64,000 nucleotides of DNA, taken from positions 3,720,001 to 3,784,000 of the forward strand of contig NZ_JARXVJ010000001.1 of NCBI RefSeq assembly GCF_029892445.1. Direction: 5' to 3'. This document shows, piece after piece, positions 1-8,514 of this stretch; position 1 is the stretch's first letter; each line of letters starts with the position of its first letter. The position numbers were made by a program, and so were the translations under genes. The notes under the pieces were generated by a model, which did not search any database, was not told the DNA's origin, and was given only the letters and a program-made list of their open reading frames with translations. The stretch is from Chryseobacterium sp. H1D6B. GTDB taxonomy: Bacteria; Bacteroidota; Bacteroidia; Flavobacteriales; Weeksellaceae.

Positions 1-1008
1 CGTGCAAAAATTCAAGGATACATTACTCAGGTTTTGGTGGATGAAGGACAGTATGTAACAAAAGGACAGCCTTTATTCCGTTTAGAAACTAATATTTTAA
101 GTGAAAATGCGGCGGCGGCTAAAGCAGGCATCGGTGCTGCACAATCAAATATCGCAGCATCTCAGGCAGCAGTAAACGCAGCGCAGGTTGAAGTGAATAA
201 ATTAAAACCTCTGGTTGCTAAAAATATCATCAGTGATGTTCAATTACAGACCGCACAAGCTAATTTAGCGCAGGCAAAAGCTCAGCTGCAGCAGTCAATA
301 GCGGCTAAACAACAAGCGTCAGCAAACTATAATGGAGTTGCTGCAAATATCGAATATTCTATTATTCGTGCGCCTATTTCTGGAGTGATCGGTAAACTTC
401 CTTTAAAAGTAGGTAGCTTAGTTGGCCCGACAGATCAGACTGCCTTAACGACAATTTCAGATACCTCTGAATTGTTTGCTTACTTTTCAATGAATGAAAA
501 AGAGTATTTTGATTTCCTTGAAAAATCTCCGGGTGCTACAATGGCTGAGAAAATTAAAAATCTTCCAATGGTTGAATTACAATTGGCAAACGGAAGCATT
601 TATTCTGAAAAAGGGCGGATTCAAGCCATTACAGGCCAAATTGATGCTACAACAGGTACGATTCAGTTCAGAGTTGCCTTTGCAAATCCTCAGAAATTGT
701 TGAGTAACGGGAACAGCGGGTCTATCAGACTTCCAAAAACTTATGACAATGTATTGGTAGTTCCTGAAAGTGCAACATTTGAGCAGCAAGGTATTGTTTA
801 CGTGTATAAAGTAGAAAAAGATACAGCTAGAAATGTTGTTATTAATGTCATCGACAGAATCGACAACATGGCTTTAGTAAAATCAGGGGTAAATAAAGGG
901 GAAATAATTGTTGCAGCAGGTATTGGATCATTAAAACCAGGTACTGCTATTATCAAAAAGCCAATTAAGATGGACAGCCTTGTACAATCTATAAAACCGA
1001 AATTCTAA
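1..1008 (+). CDS. RND efflux periplasmic adaptor (HlyD/AcrA family), 3' part
   Basis: Partial: the frame is open from base 1, and the first in-frame start-like codon (GTG, 34) lies inside the biotinyl-lipoyl domain, so the N-terminus and signal sequence are outside the window. Seen: first lipoyl half (QGYITQVLVDEGQYVTKGQ), an Ala/Gln-rich alpha-helical hairpin, second lipoyl half (YSIIRAPISGVIG), then beta-barrel and membrane-proximal domains. Family role: periplasmic membrane-fusion protein that joins the inner-membrane RND pump to the outer-membrane channel. One base separates its stop from the pump gene, and the channel gene follows, so all three parts of a tripartite multidrug-type pump are encoded together. 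The substrate cannot be told from sequence. Confidence 0.93.
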   Translation, partial: RAKIQGYITQVLVDEGQYVTKGQPLFRLETNILSENAAAAKAGIGAAQSNIAASQAAVNAAQVEVNKLKPLVAKNIISDVQLQTAQANLAQAKAQLQQSIAAKQQASANYNGVAANIEYSIIRAPISGVIGKLPLKVGSLVGPTDQTALTTISDTSELFAYFSMNEKEYFDFLEKSPGATMAEKIKNLPMVELQLANGSIYSEKGRIQAITGQIDATTGTIQFRVAFANPQKLLSNGNSGSIRLPKTYDNVLVVPESATFEQQGIVYVYKVEKDTARNVVINVIDRIDNMALVKSGVNKGEIIVAAGIGSLKPGTAIIKKPIKMDSLVQSIKPKF

Positions 1009-1009
1009 C

Positions 1010-4000
1010 ATGATAAAGAACTTTATTAACAGACCGGTTTTATCCACTGTAATCTCAATTTTGATTGTGATTCTCGGTGTTTTGGGATTAATTTCCCTGC
1101 CAGTCACACAGTATCCTGATATTGCACCTCCTACAGTAAGTGTTACAGCAAACTATACCGGGGCCAATGCGGAAACAGTGATGAAAAGTGTTGTAGTACC
1201 TTTGGAAGAGCAGATTAATGGGGTAGAAGGAATGGACTATATTACTTCCAGTGCAGGAAATGACGGTTCAGCTCAGATCCAGGTATTTTTTAAACAAGGA
1301 ATTGATCCGGATATCGCGGCGGTAAACGTACAGAACCGTGTTACCAGAGCAACGCCGTTACTTCCAAGTGAAGTTACCCGTTCAGGAGTTGTAACACAGA
1401 AACAGCAGACGAGTGCTTTGATGTATATGTCTTTCTATTCTGAAAATAAAGATTTAGATGATGTATATCTTCAAAATTTTCTGAATATCAACATTATTCC
1501 AAGTTTAAAAAGGATTAACGGGGTAGGTGACGCCAACGTTTTCGGGGGTAAAAACTACTCAATGAGAGTTTGGCTTGATCCTTCAAAAATGGCAGCTTAC
1601 GGATTAACTCCGGATGATGTTACTACGGCGATCAATGAGCAGAGTAGAGAAGCTGCAGCAGGTTCTATTGGACAAAACAGCGGAAGTTCTTTTGAATATA
1701 TCATTAAATATGTCGGAAAATTCAACGAAAAAGATCAATACGACAATATTATCATTAAAGCGCTGCCGGATGGACAGAATTTGATGCTGAAAGATGTTGC
1801 TAAAGTTGAACTGGCAGGACAATCTTACACAGGAATCGGGGAAAATGGAAACTATCCATCTATCAGTATGGGGATCTTCCAGACACCAGGTTCTAATGCA
1901 CAGGAGATTATTAAAAATATTAAAACGTATCTTAAATCGGCAGAAGGAAGTTTTCCTAAAGGCGTAAAGTATACATTTAACTTTGACACCAATGAATTCT
2001 TGGATGCATCTATTGAAAAGGTAGTCCATACCTTAATTGAAGCATTTATCTTAGTATTTATTGTAGTATATATCTTCTTACAGGATTTCAGATCTACCTT
2101 AATTCCGGCCATTGCGGTTCCGGTATCTATTGTGGGGGCATTTTTCTTCCTGAATTTATTTGGATATTCATTAAACCTTTTAACGCTGTTTGCATTAGTT
2201 CTTGCGATCGGTATTGTAGTAGATGACGCGATTGTCGTCGTCGAGGCCGTGCATGCCAAAATGGAGCATGGTATTTCTGATGCTAAGAAGGCAACGGTAG
2301 AAGCGATGGATGAGATTACAGGAGCTATTATCTCTATTACACTGGTAATGGCAGCGGTATTCGTTCCGGTAACATTTATTACGGGTCCAACGGGAGTTTT
2401 CTACCAGCAGTTTGGTATTACATTGATTATTGCCATTATTATTTCTGCAATTAATGCTTTGACGCTGAGTCCTGTTTTATGTTCATTATTCTTAAAACCT
2501 CACTCAGAGCATCATACAGAATACAGCAATTTAAATTTCATGCAGAAGTTTTTCTACAAATTTAATATTGCTTTTAAAACAACAACAGAACGTTACGGAA
2601 GAGGATTTGTATTCTTGCTGAGACATAAATGGGTTACTTTGATCATTTTTGCGGTTACAGGCGGTATTTTGTTCTGGGCCAATTCAACAATGAAAAAAGG
2701 TTTCGTACCTACTGAAGATAGAGGGATCATCTTTACAGATGTACAGCTTCCTCCGGGTGCTTCAATGGAAAGAACATACAATGTTTTGAAAACGCTTCAG
2801 GCTAATGCTATGAAAGTTCCTGGAGTACAAAACGTAACAATTTCCACCGGTAGAGGTTTCTTATCAGGAAACGGCAGTAATAACGGGCTTGCTTTCATTA
2901 AGCTTAAACCTTTTGAAGAAAGGAAAAAAGGAGGCCAGACTTCTGAAGACATTACTAAAAAACTTTTTGGTATCTCTGGAAAAGTTCCAGATGCAAAAGT
3001 TGTATTTTTCCAGCCGCCAAGTGTACCTGGTTTTGGTAACAGTGCTGGTTTTGAAATGGTATTGTTGGATAAATCAGGAGGTGAATATGCCGATCTTGAT
3101 AATAAAACAAATGAATTCATCGGAAAGCTAATGCAGAGACCTGAAATTGAATTTGCTCAATCATCATTTAATACAAAGTATCCTCAGTATCAGATGGACA
3201 TTAATGTTCCTTTGGCAAAACAGGTAGGCGTTTCTGTAAGTACAATTTTAAGTACAATGCAGGGATATATTGGCGGGGTTTACACGGCTGACTTTACGAA
3301 ATATGGAAAACAGTTCAGAGTAATGGTTCAGGCTCTTCCGGATAACAGAAAGAGTATTGAGAATTTAAATGAATTGTATGTAAGAACTGCTTCTGGAGTA
3401 ATGTCGCCAATTTCGCAGTTTGTAACACTGAAAAAAGCATACGGCCCGCAGTCTGTAAGCAGATATAACTTATTTACTTCTGTGAAAATTACAGGGGCTA
3501 ACTCTGCAGGGTACAGTTCCGGAGATGCAATTACGGCTGTACAGGATGTTGCGAAAGAAACTTTAAATCAGAATTACGACGTAGAGTTTACAGGATTAAC
3601 AAGAGAAGAATTGAATTCAGGATCTCAAACACTTTTGATCTTCGGTTTAAGTTTAGTTTTCGTGTACTTTATTCTTTCTGCACAGTATGAAAGTTATATC
3701 CTCCCGCTGGTTGTTGTTATTTCCCTTCCTCTTGGGGTAATGGGAGCCTATTTTGGTCAAAAAATAATGGGGCTGGAAAACAATATCTATTTCCAGATCG
3801 CACTGATCATGCTGGTAGGATTACTCGCGAAAAATGCCATTTTGATTATCGAATTTGCTGTCCAGAGAAGGCATCACGGAGAAACCATTGTCATGTCTGC
3901 CATCAATGCTGCAAAAGCCAGATTAAGACCAATTTTGATGACGTCATTTGCTTTTATCTTTGGTTTATTACCGTTGGTTTTAGCAAGCGGAATCGGTGCA

Positions 4001-4156
4001 GTGGGTAACAGATCTATTGCAACAGGTGCCGCAATCGGGTTATTAATCGGTACAATATTAGGTCTTTTTGTAATTCCTGTTTTGTATGTGATTTTCCAAA
4101 CCTTACAAGAAAAAGTGAAGCCTATTAAAAGAGAAGAAATCAATTTAGCAGAATAA
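1010..4156 (+). CDS. RND efflux pump, inner-membrane transporter (AcrB/HAE1 family)
   Basis: 1048 aa, the usual full length for HAE1 pumps. Proton-driven drug/H+ antiporter, expected as a trimer in the inner membrane. Visible: N-terminal TM1 after FINRPVLSTVIS, large periplasmic porter loops, the TM4 proton-relay pair D405-D406 (GIVVDDAIVVVEAV), and the TM10 lysine K941 (LLAKNAILIIEFA). These are the AcrB D407/D408/K940 counterparts, so the pump looks functional. ATG lies one base after the adaptor stop; the outer-membrane gene starts 21 bp downstream. AcrB-type (hydrophobic substrates) rather than CusA-type, because the metal-site methionines are not apparent. The gene symbol is left empty because several paralogues are usual in this group. 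Confidence 0.96.
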   Translation: MIKNFINRPVLSTVISILIVILGVLGLISLPVTQYPDIAPPTVSVTANYTGANAETVMKSVVVPLEEQINGVEGMDYITSSAGNDGSAQIQVFFKQGIDPDIAAVNVQNRVTRATPLLPSEVTRSGVVTQKQQTSALMYMSFYSENKDLDDVYLQNFLNINIIPSLKRINGVGDANVFGGKNYSMRVWLDPSKMAAYGLTPDDVTTAINEQSREAAAGSIGQNSGSSFEYIIKYVGKFNEKDQYDNIIIKALPDGQNLMLKDVAKVELAGQSYTGIGENGNYPSISMGIFQTPGSNAQEIIKNIKTYLKSAEGSFPKGVKYTFNFDTNEFLDASIEKVVHTLIEAFILVFIVVYIFLQDFRSTLIPAIAVPVSIVGAFFFLNLFGYSLNLLTLFALVLAIGIVVDDAIVVVEAVHAKMEHGISDAKKATVEAMDEITGAIISITLVMAAVFVPVTFITGPTGVFYQQFGITLIIAIIISAINALTLSPVLCSLFLKPHSEHHTEYSNLNFMQKFFYKFNIAFKTTTERYGRGFVFLLRHKWVTLIIFAVTGGILFWANSTMKKGFVPTEDRGIIFTDVQLPPGASMERTYNVLKTLQANAMKVPGVQNVTISTGRGFLSGNGSNNGLAFIKLKPFEERKKGGQTSEDITKKLFGISGKVPDAKVVFFQPPSVPGFGNSAGFEMVLLDKSGGEYADLDNKTNEFIGKLMQRPEIEFAQSSFNTKYPQYQMDINVPLAKQVGVSVSTILSTMQGYIGGVYTADFTKYGKQFRVMVQALPDNRKSIENLNELYVRTASGVMSPISQFVTLKKAYGPQSVSRYNLFTSVKITGANSAGYSSGDAITAVQDVAKETLNQNYDVEFTGLTREELNSGSQTLLIFGLSLVFVYFILSAQYESYILPLVVVISLPLGVMGAYFGQKIMGLENNIYFQIALIMLVGLLAKNAILIIEFAVQRRHHGETIVMSAINAAKARLRPILMTSFAFIFGLLPLVLASGIGAVGNRSIATGAAIGLLIGTILGLFVIPVLYVIFQTLQEKVKPIKREEINLAE

Positions 4157-4177
4157 AAATCTTTAAGATTTACAATA

Positions 4178-5593
4178 ATGAAGAGTTTAGTAAACATCAT
4201 AAAAGGAATAACTTTTTCAGTCGCAGTTCTTGCAGCCGTTTCATCTTGTATGGCGAGAAAAGAATACGAAAGACCGAAAAATGTTGTTGACGAAAAGCTT
4301 TTCCGTACAGATATGCTTCCTAAAGACAGTACCAATATCGCGAATGTTTCTTGGAAAGAAATTTTTACCGATCCGATACTTCAAGGACATATTTCGAAAG
4401 CTTTAGAAAATAATTTAGATATTAGAATCGCCCTGCAGAGTATTACTTCTGCAGAGGCGTATTTAAAACAAAGCAAAGCAGCGTATGAACCTACCTTGAC
4501 TGTGGGACCTGGATATACTTTTCAGACACAGTCTTTAAATACACAAACCGGAAAATTATTTGGAGATAGACGATATATCAATCAAATTGACATTACGGCA
4601 AGTATTGGTTGGGAAGCTGATATTTGGGGTAAATTAAAATCTCAAGAAAAAGCGCAGCTTGCAACCTATTTAGGAACTGTTGCAGCTCATAAAGCAGTAA
4701 AAAGTGATTTGATTGCTTCTATTGCCTCTGCCTATTATCAGTTGTTGACATATGATGCTCAGAAAAAGATCATTTCGGAAACAATAGCAGTGCGTGAGAA
4801 AAATTTAGAAACGACTAAAGCTTTAAAAATATCAGGAACAGTTACAGAAGTTGCCGTTCAGCAAAGTGAAGCGTTGGTTTTCAATGCACAATCATTATTG
4901 ATCGATATTGATACTCAGATCCAATTATTGGAAAATACAATGAGTTTATTGATGGGTGAGCCTTCTCATGCAATTGAAAGGTCTACACTGGAAGCACAGA
5001 AAATTCCAATCGACTTGAAATTAGGATATCCTGCTCAATTGCTGGCAAACCGTCCGGATGTAATGCAGGCAGAATACAGTCTGATGAATGCTTTTGAATT
5101 AACCAATTCTGCAAAAGCTCAGTTTTATCCTACTTTAAAGATAACGGGCAGCGGAGGGATTCAGTCCCTGGATATTGATCATTTATTTAGTGTGAATTCT
5201 TTATTTGCAAGTGTAGTCGGAGGATTAGCGCAGCCCATTTTAAACAGAAGAGCGATTAGAACTAACTATGATGTAAGCTTAGCAAATCAGGAAACAGCCT
5301 ATTTGAACTTTAGAAAGACTGTTCTTACAGCTGGAAAAGAAGTTTCTGATGCGATAAGAGTGTTCTCCGTTCAGGATTCTTTTATTGAATTAAAAGAAAA
5401 AGAATTGAATGCCTACAAAAAATCGGTAGACTATTCTCAAGAACTTGTTAATTATGGTATGGCAAATTATCTTGAAGTATTGAATGCAAGTGTGAATTCC
5501 TTAAATGCAGAACTTAATATTTCTAATGCAGAATACAGTAAAATGAAAGCCGCCGTAGATCTTTATCAAGCTCTAGGAGGTGGATGGAAGTAA
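4178..5593 (+). CDS. Outer-membrane efflux lipoprotein (TolC/OprM/NodT family)
   Basis: 471 aa. Signal peptide with lipobox ending at C24 (AVSSC), so an OprM-like lipid-anchored channel. Two repeated outer-membrane efflux regions: long heptad-rich helices and the repeat-typical phrases SIGWEADIWGKLKSQ and LANRPDVMQAEYSLMNA. Third gene of the operon, 21 bp after the pump gene, and followed by a strong hairpin terminator. It would form the trimeric exit duct of the pump encoded upstream. Confidence 0.94.
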   Translation: MKSLVNIIKGITFSVAVLAAVSSCMARKEYERPKNVVDEKLFRTDMLPKDSTNIANVSWKEIFTDPILQGHISKALENNLDIRIALQSITSAEAYLKQSKAAYEPTLTVGPGYTFQTQSLNTQTGKLFGDRRYINQIDITASIGWEADIWGKLKSQEKAQLATYLGTVAAHKAVKSDLIASIASAYYQLLTYDAQKKIISETIAVREKNLETTKALKISGTVTEVAVQQSEALVFNAQSLLIDIDTQIQLLENTMSLLMGEPSHAIERSTLEAQKIPIDLKLGYPAQLLANRPDVMQAEYSLMNAFELTNSAKAQFYPTLKITGSGGIQSLDIDHLFSVNSLFASVVGGLAQPILNRRAIRTNYDVSLANQETAYLNFRKTVLTAGKEVSDAIRVFSVQDSFIELKEKELNAYKKSVDYSQELVNYGMANYLEVLNASVNSLNAELNISNAEYSKMKAAVDLYQALGGGWK

Positions 5594-5612
5594 TTCCCAG
5601 TCATAAATTTAT

Positions 5613-5645
5613 AAAGCGTATGTTGATTAACATACGCTTTTTTTA
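5613..5645 (+). terminator. Rho-independent terminator of the efflux operon
   Basis: Perfect 12-bp stem (AAAGCGTATGTT / AACATACGCTTT) with a 4-nt loop, running into TTTTTTT; 19 bp after the channel gene stop. Confidence 0.9.
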
Positions 5646-5702
5646 TGCCGGAATTTTAAGTATTAATATCATTTTAAAGGTTTAACAATATTTTAGGATC
5701 AA

Positions 5703-5732
5703 TATATTTGGATATACGTAGTTAACTACGTA
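5703..5732 (+). promoter_or_regulatory. Promoter with perfect palindromic operator of the GNAT-MarR operon
   Basis: TATATTTG (5703-5710) matches the Bacteroidetes -7 box TAnnTTTG. Directly after it, over the expected transcription start, is a perfect 18-bp palindrome (5715-5732, TACGTAGTTAACTACGTA). Size and symmetry fit a MarR-dimer site, and the second gene of this operon is a MarR-family protein, so autorepression is the simple reading. The operator assignment is inference. Confidence 0.7.
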
Positions 5733-5756
5733 GTTTCGTACATTAAAAGAGAAGAT

Positions 5757-6248
5757 ATGATACTAGATATTAAACCAATCAACAGCAGTTATTCAGAAAA
5801 AGCCGCAGATTTGATCTTAAATATTCAGCAGAAAGAATTTAATATTCCTATAACGATAGAAGACCAGCCGGATCTTTTTCAAATTGAAAGTTTCTATGTA
5901 GAAAACGGAGGCAATTTTTGGGGAGCTTTTATCAATGAAGAATTAGTAGGAACGATAGCTTTGGTTAAATTTGACGAAAAGGCCGGAGCTGTGAGAAAAA
6001 TGTTTGTGAAAAAAGAATTCAGGGGAAAGGAATTTAATATTGCGCAAAAATTATTAGAGGTATTGATTGCTTATTCTCGTGAAAGCGGAATTGACCAGGT
6101 GATGCTTGGGACAGTTTCAGTATTGAAAGCCGCACAGCGTTTCTATGAACGTAACAAGTTTGAAAAAATTGATGAAAATTTGCTGCCGGCCAGTTTTCCT
6201 TTAATGAATGCTGATGATGTTTTTTACATTTTAAATCTAAAACAATAA
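5757..6248 (+). CDS. GNAT-family N-acetyltransferase
   Basis: 163 aa, single GNAT domain. Motif A is VRKMFVKKEFRGKEFNIAQ (acetyl-CoA pyrophosphate loop, R-G-K-x-F/x-x), followed by LGTVSVLKAAQRFYERNKF, the usual motif B region with its N/FYE. The acceptor substrate cannot be predicted; relatives acetylate small molecules or protein N-termini. First gene of a two-gene operon: the MarR-family gene starts 3 bp after its stop. ATG lies about 40 bp after the -7 box. Confidence 0.88.
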   Translation: MILDIKPINSSYSEKAADLILNIQQKEFNIPITIEDQPDLFQIESFYVENGGNFWGAFINEELVGTIALVKFDEKAGAVRKMFVKKEFRGKEFNIAQKLLEVLIAYSRESGIDQVMLGTVSVLKAAQRFYERNKFEKIDENLLPASFPLMNADDVFYILNLKQ

Positions 6249-6251
6249 AAG

Positions 6252-6734
6252 ATGAATGTTATCAATGAATCTGGTACGCTTGCATTGTCTACAAGACTCC
6301 AGCGGTTGAGTGAACAGCTCCGGAAAGACGGGGCAATGGTGTATAAAGAGTTTAATATAGATTTTGAACCCAAATATTTCCCGGTTATTTTCACGCTGCA
6401 TCACAAAAAGATCCTGAGTGTGGTAGAAATCGCGTCCGAGATCGGATACAGCCATCCATCCACAATAAGTTTACTAAAAGATCTGGAAAAGCAGGGTTTA
6501 ATTCAATCCAAAAAAGACAAACAGGACGAGCGTAAAAGAATGATTGTTCTTAGTCCTAAGGGGCTTGAATTGATTGAAAAAATGAAACCGGTCTGGGAAC
6601 TCATCTCTACAGTTCTTGCTGAAATTGCAGACAACGAAAATAATCTGCTGAAGGCTATTAACGAAGCGGAAGAAAAAATTACAAAGCAGTCATTTTTACA
6701 GAGGGCTTTAGAAATAAAGAGTGATTTTAAATAA
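6252..6734 (+). CDS. MarR-family winged-helix transcriptional regulator
   Basis: 160 aa. The wHTH is at about residues 50-105: recognition-helix region EIASEIGYSHPSTISLLKDLEKQGLI, then the wing KDKQDERKRMIVLSPKG, whose D-x-R wing is typical of MarR. Flanking helices form the dimer interface. Probably controls its own operon through the palindrome at 5715-5732. MarR proteins usually respond to small phenolic or xenobiotic ligands; a link to the efflux operon just upstream is possible but not shown. Confidence 0.9.
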   Translation: MNVINESGTLALSTRLQRLSEQLRKDGAMVYKEFNIDFEPKYFPVIFTLHHKKILSVVEIASEIGYSHPSTISLLKDLEKQGLIQSKKDKQDERKRMIVLSPKGLELIEKMKPVWELISTVLAEIADNENNLLKAINEAEEKITKQSFLQRALEIKSDFK

Positions 6735-6771
6735 AATTTCTATAATTTATTAAATAAAAATTAATAAATTA

Positions 6772-6802
6772 TTTGGATATGTACGATAAATACTTACTTT
6801 TG
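6772..6802 (+). promoter_or_regulatory. Promoter of tRNA-Ala
   Basis: TTTG at 6772-6775 (-33) and TACTTTTG at 6795-6802 (-7, TAnnTTTG) separated by 19 bp, the arrangement of the Bacteroidetes primary sigma factor, 32 bp before the mature tRNA. Confidence 0.75.
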
Positions 6803-6834
6803 TACCGCTTCAAAAATAAAGAAGTCCAAGAGAA

Positions 6835-6908
6835 GGGGAATTAGCTCATCTGGCTAGAGCGTTAGACTGGCAGTCTAAAGGTGACGGGTTCGATCCCCGT
6901 ATTCTCCA
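6835..6908 (+). tRNA. tRNA-Ala (anticodon GGC)
   Basis: 74 nt through the discriminator base. Full cloverleaf: acceptor GGGGAAT/ATTCTCC containing the G3:U70 pair that identifies alanine tRNA, D arm GCTC/GAGC, anticodon stem TTAGA/TCTAA with loop CTGGCAG (anticodon GGC, 6869-6871), and T arm ACGGG/CCCGT with loop TTCGATC. The CCA tail is not encoded. It is flanked by its own promoter and terminator. Confidence 0.97.
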
Positions 6909-6913
6909 CTTTT

Positions 6914-6950
6914 AAAAGAGTTACAATATTTTTTTGTGACTCTTTTTTTA
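6914..6950 (+). terminator. Terminator of tRNA-Ala
   Basis: 12-bp stem AAAAGAGTTACA / TGTGACTCTTTT with one wobble pair, followed by a T run, 5 bp after the tRNA. Confidence 0.85.
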
Positions 6951-7177
6951 TGCCCGAAAATAATATCATTAGTTTTCAAATAATTGTACTGATTTTGCGG
7001 AAGCTTCCAAATTATCACAATCCATCTTATTATTTTATAATATCTCTTAAACTCCCTACCTAAATTTAGGTATTTTACAATTATTTTTCTTAAAATATGG
7101 CAAATGGTATATTTTATGTTGACGAAATTTTGATTTTAATTAAAATTTTTAATGAATACTTAAAATATATTATATCC

Positions 7178-7771
7178 ATGAAAAAACTATTAAACATCAT
7201 TATTTTGATGATTTTCTCTCAATCTTTCTCTGCTCAATATTTTAGATTGACCCCGCAGGGATTTGTATCCGATAACAAAAGCGATTATGTAGTAATTGAT
7301 GTTCCTAATACAAAACAAAAAGATTTATACAGAAATGTCTTGAATGCCCTTTCCACGATGTACAAAGATCCGAAAAATGTCTTAAGTACGGTAGAAGGAG
7401 AAAGTATTACTGTAAAAGGTTATGAAGAAAAGAAAATTCCTCATAAATATAAACTTAACCCGCTTCTAATAGGAAAAGCAACGATGAAATATGACGTGTC
7501 ATACACACTAAACATTCTTTTTAAAGACAATAAAATACGTTTTAATAGTCCGTCTTTTGAATGCAGAAGATGGTATGAGGGGAATTATAAGTCGGGATGG
7601 GACGAAGGCTGGACGTATTTAACACTTATGAAAGATAAAAATTACAGAGCTTCAATTTATGATAAAAACGGAGAAATAACTTCAGAAGAATCTTATACTG
7701 CGCTCAACAATCATTTCAATGCTTTAATTAAAGAGATTCTTGAAAAATCAAAAAAGATAAATAATTGGTAA
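7178..7771 (+). CDS. Exported protein of unknown function (DUF4468-like)
   Basis: 197 aa from ATG 7178, chosen because it begins a clear Sec signal peptide (MKKLLNIIILMIFSQSFSAQ); the frame runs upstream to 7097 without one. The mature region alternates beta and alpha segments (YVVIDVPNTKQKDLYRNVLNAL, then SITVKGYEEKKI) and resembles the DUF4468 (TBP-like fold) proteins of Bacteroidetes. Function unknown, periplasmic or outer-membrane associated. Monocistronic with its own terminator. The family call is from memory of the pattern and is moderate. Confidence 0.75.
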   Translation: MKKLLNIIILMIFSQSFSAQYFRLTPQGFVSDNKSDYVVIDVPNTKQKDLYRNVLNALSTMYKDPKNVLSTVEGESITVKGYEEKKIPHKYKLNPLLIGKATMKYDVSYTLNILFKDNKIRFNSPSFECRRWYEGNYKSGWDEGWTYLTLMKDKNYRASIYDKNGEITSEESYTALNNHFNALIKEILEKSKKINNW

Positions 7772-7802
7772 TATTCTTAAACGAAATAAATTTTTCAAAC
7801 AT

Positions 7803-7834
7803 AACAGCTCATTTTTTATTGAGCTGTTTTTTTT
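7803..7834 (+). terminator. Rho-independent terminator
   Basis: Perfect 9-bp stem AACAGCTCA / TGAGCTGTT followed by eight T; ends the unit starting at 7178. Confidence 0.88.
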
Positions 7835-7969
7835 AATTAAACACATCTAAACTTTTTATTTAATCTCAGCAATAAATAAAATTTTCAATAAAAGCTTGAA
7901 ATAACTCTCAATTTCGATAAACTTTAAAAATAAAAATGAACAAAAAGTGTACAAATTAAATTAATATTA

Positions 7970-8092
7970 TATATTTGCCACATTCTTAAAGCAGATAAAT
8001 ACACGCTCTAAGACAGACGGTCAGAATAGGGCAGTTTCCTTATCCGCCGTGAAAATATCTGAATTTATTTCATAAAATTATTACAAAAAACT
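7970..8092 (+). promoter_or_regulatory. Promoter and structured 5' leader of the small lipoprotein gene
   Basis: TATATTTG (7970-7977) is a good -7 box, putting the start near 7984 and leaving about 108 nt of leader. The leader holds nested complementary segments: CAGATA (7992-7997) with TATCTG (8056-8061), CACG (8002-8005) with CGTG (8048-8051), and AATAGG (8025-8030) with CCTTAT (8038-8043). No short reading frame or T run was seen. The rest of the gap 7772-7969 is AT-rich and holds only the terminator of the previous gene. Confidence 0.5.
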
Positions 8093-8461
8093 ATGAAGAA
8101 ACTTTTTTTACTTTTTTTAATGACTTTTTTATTAATCGGATGTAAGACAGATGATGATAACGTGTATGATTACATTGGAACCTGGTCTGGTACTTATGAC
8201 GGAACTGACAAAGGGATTTGGAATTTTGTAGTAGCAAGCGATGGAAAAGTAACAGGAACAATGCATTCTGATGTCAATAATGAAAATTATACTATTTCCG
8301 GGAATGTAAGTACTTCAGGAGAATTAAATACCATGGTAGGGCTTCCTTCAGACGGGTCATTTAGAGGAACTCTTGCAGACAAGAAAGGAAACGGAACCTG
8401 GGTGAATTCAGTACCTACTCCAGACAGATCTGGAAACTGGACTGGAGATAAAAAGAAGTAA
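8093..8461 (+). CDS. Small surface-type lipoprotein, unknown function
   Basis: 122 aa. Type II signal peptide with lipobox LLIGC (C17). The residues after the Cys, K-T-D-D-D, resemble the acidic/Lys lipoprotein export signal that sends Bacteroidetes lipoproteins to the cell surface. The rest is a short all-beta domain rich in Gly/Thr/Asn (GTWSGTYDGTDKG, GSFRGTLADKKGNGTW), as in lipocalin-like or META-like small barrels. No enzymatic motif. Monocistronic, with a structured leader upstream and a terminator shared with the convergent gene. Confidence 0.85.
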   Translation: MKKLFLLFLMTFLLIGCKTDDDNVYDYIGTWSGTYDGTDKGIWNFVVASDGKVTGTMHSDVNNENYTISGNVSTSGELNTMVGLPSDGSFRGTLADKKGNGTWVNSVPTPDRSGNWTGDKKK

Positions 8462-8478
8462 GGCAAAAAAATATATAA

Positions 8479-8512
8479 AAAAGCCTGCAGACTCAATCTG
8501 GAGGCTTTTTTA
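8479..8512. terminator. Convergent bidirectional terminator
   Basis: 13-bp stem from AAAAGCC to GGCTTTT with one mismatch, A and T runs on both sides; lies between the stops of two converging genes. Confidence 0.85.
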
Positions 8513-8514
8513 TT

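Noticed and set aside
6881..7063. 60-codon frame starting inside the tRNA gene
   Set aside because: Starts within tRNA-Ala and crosses its terminator.
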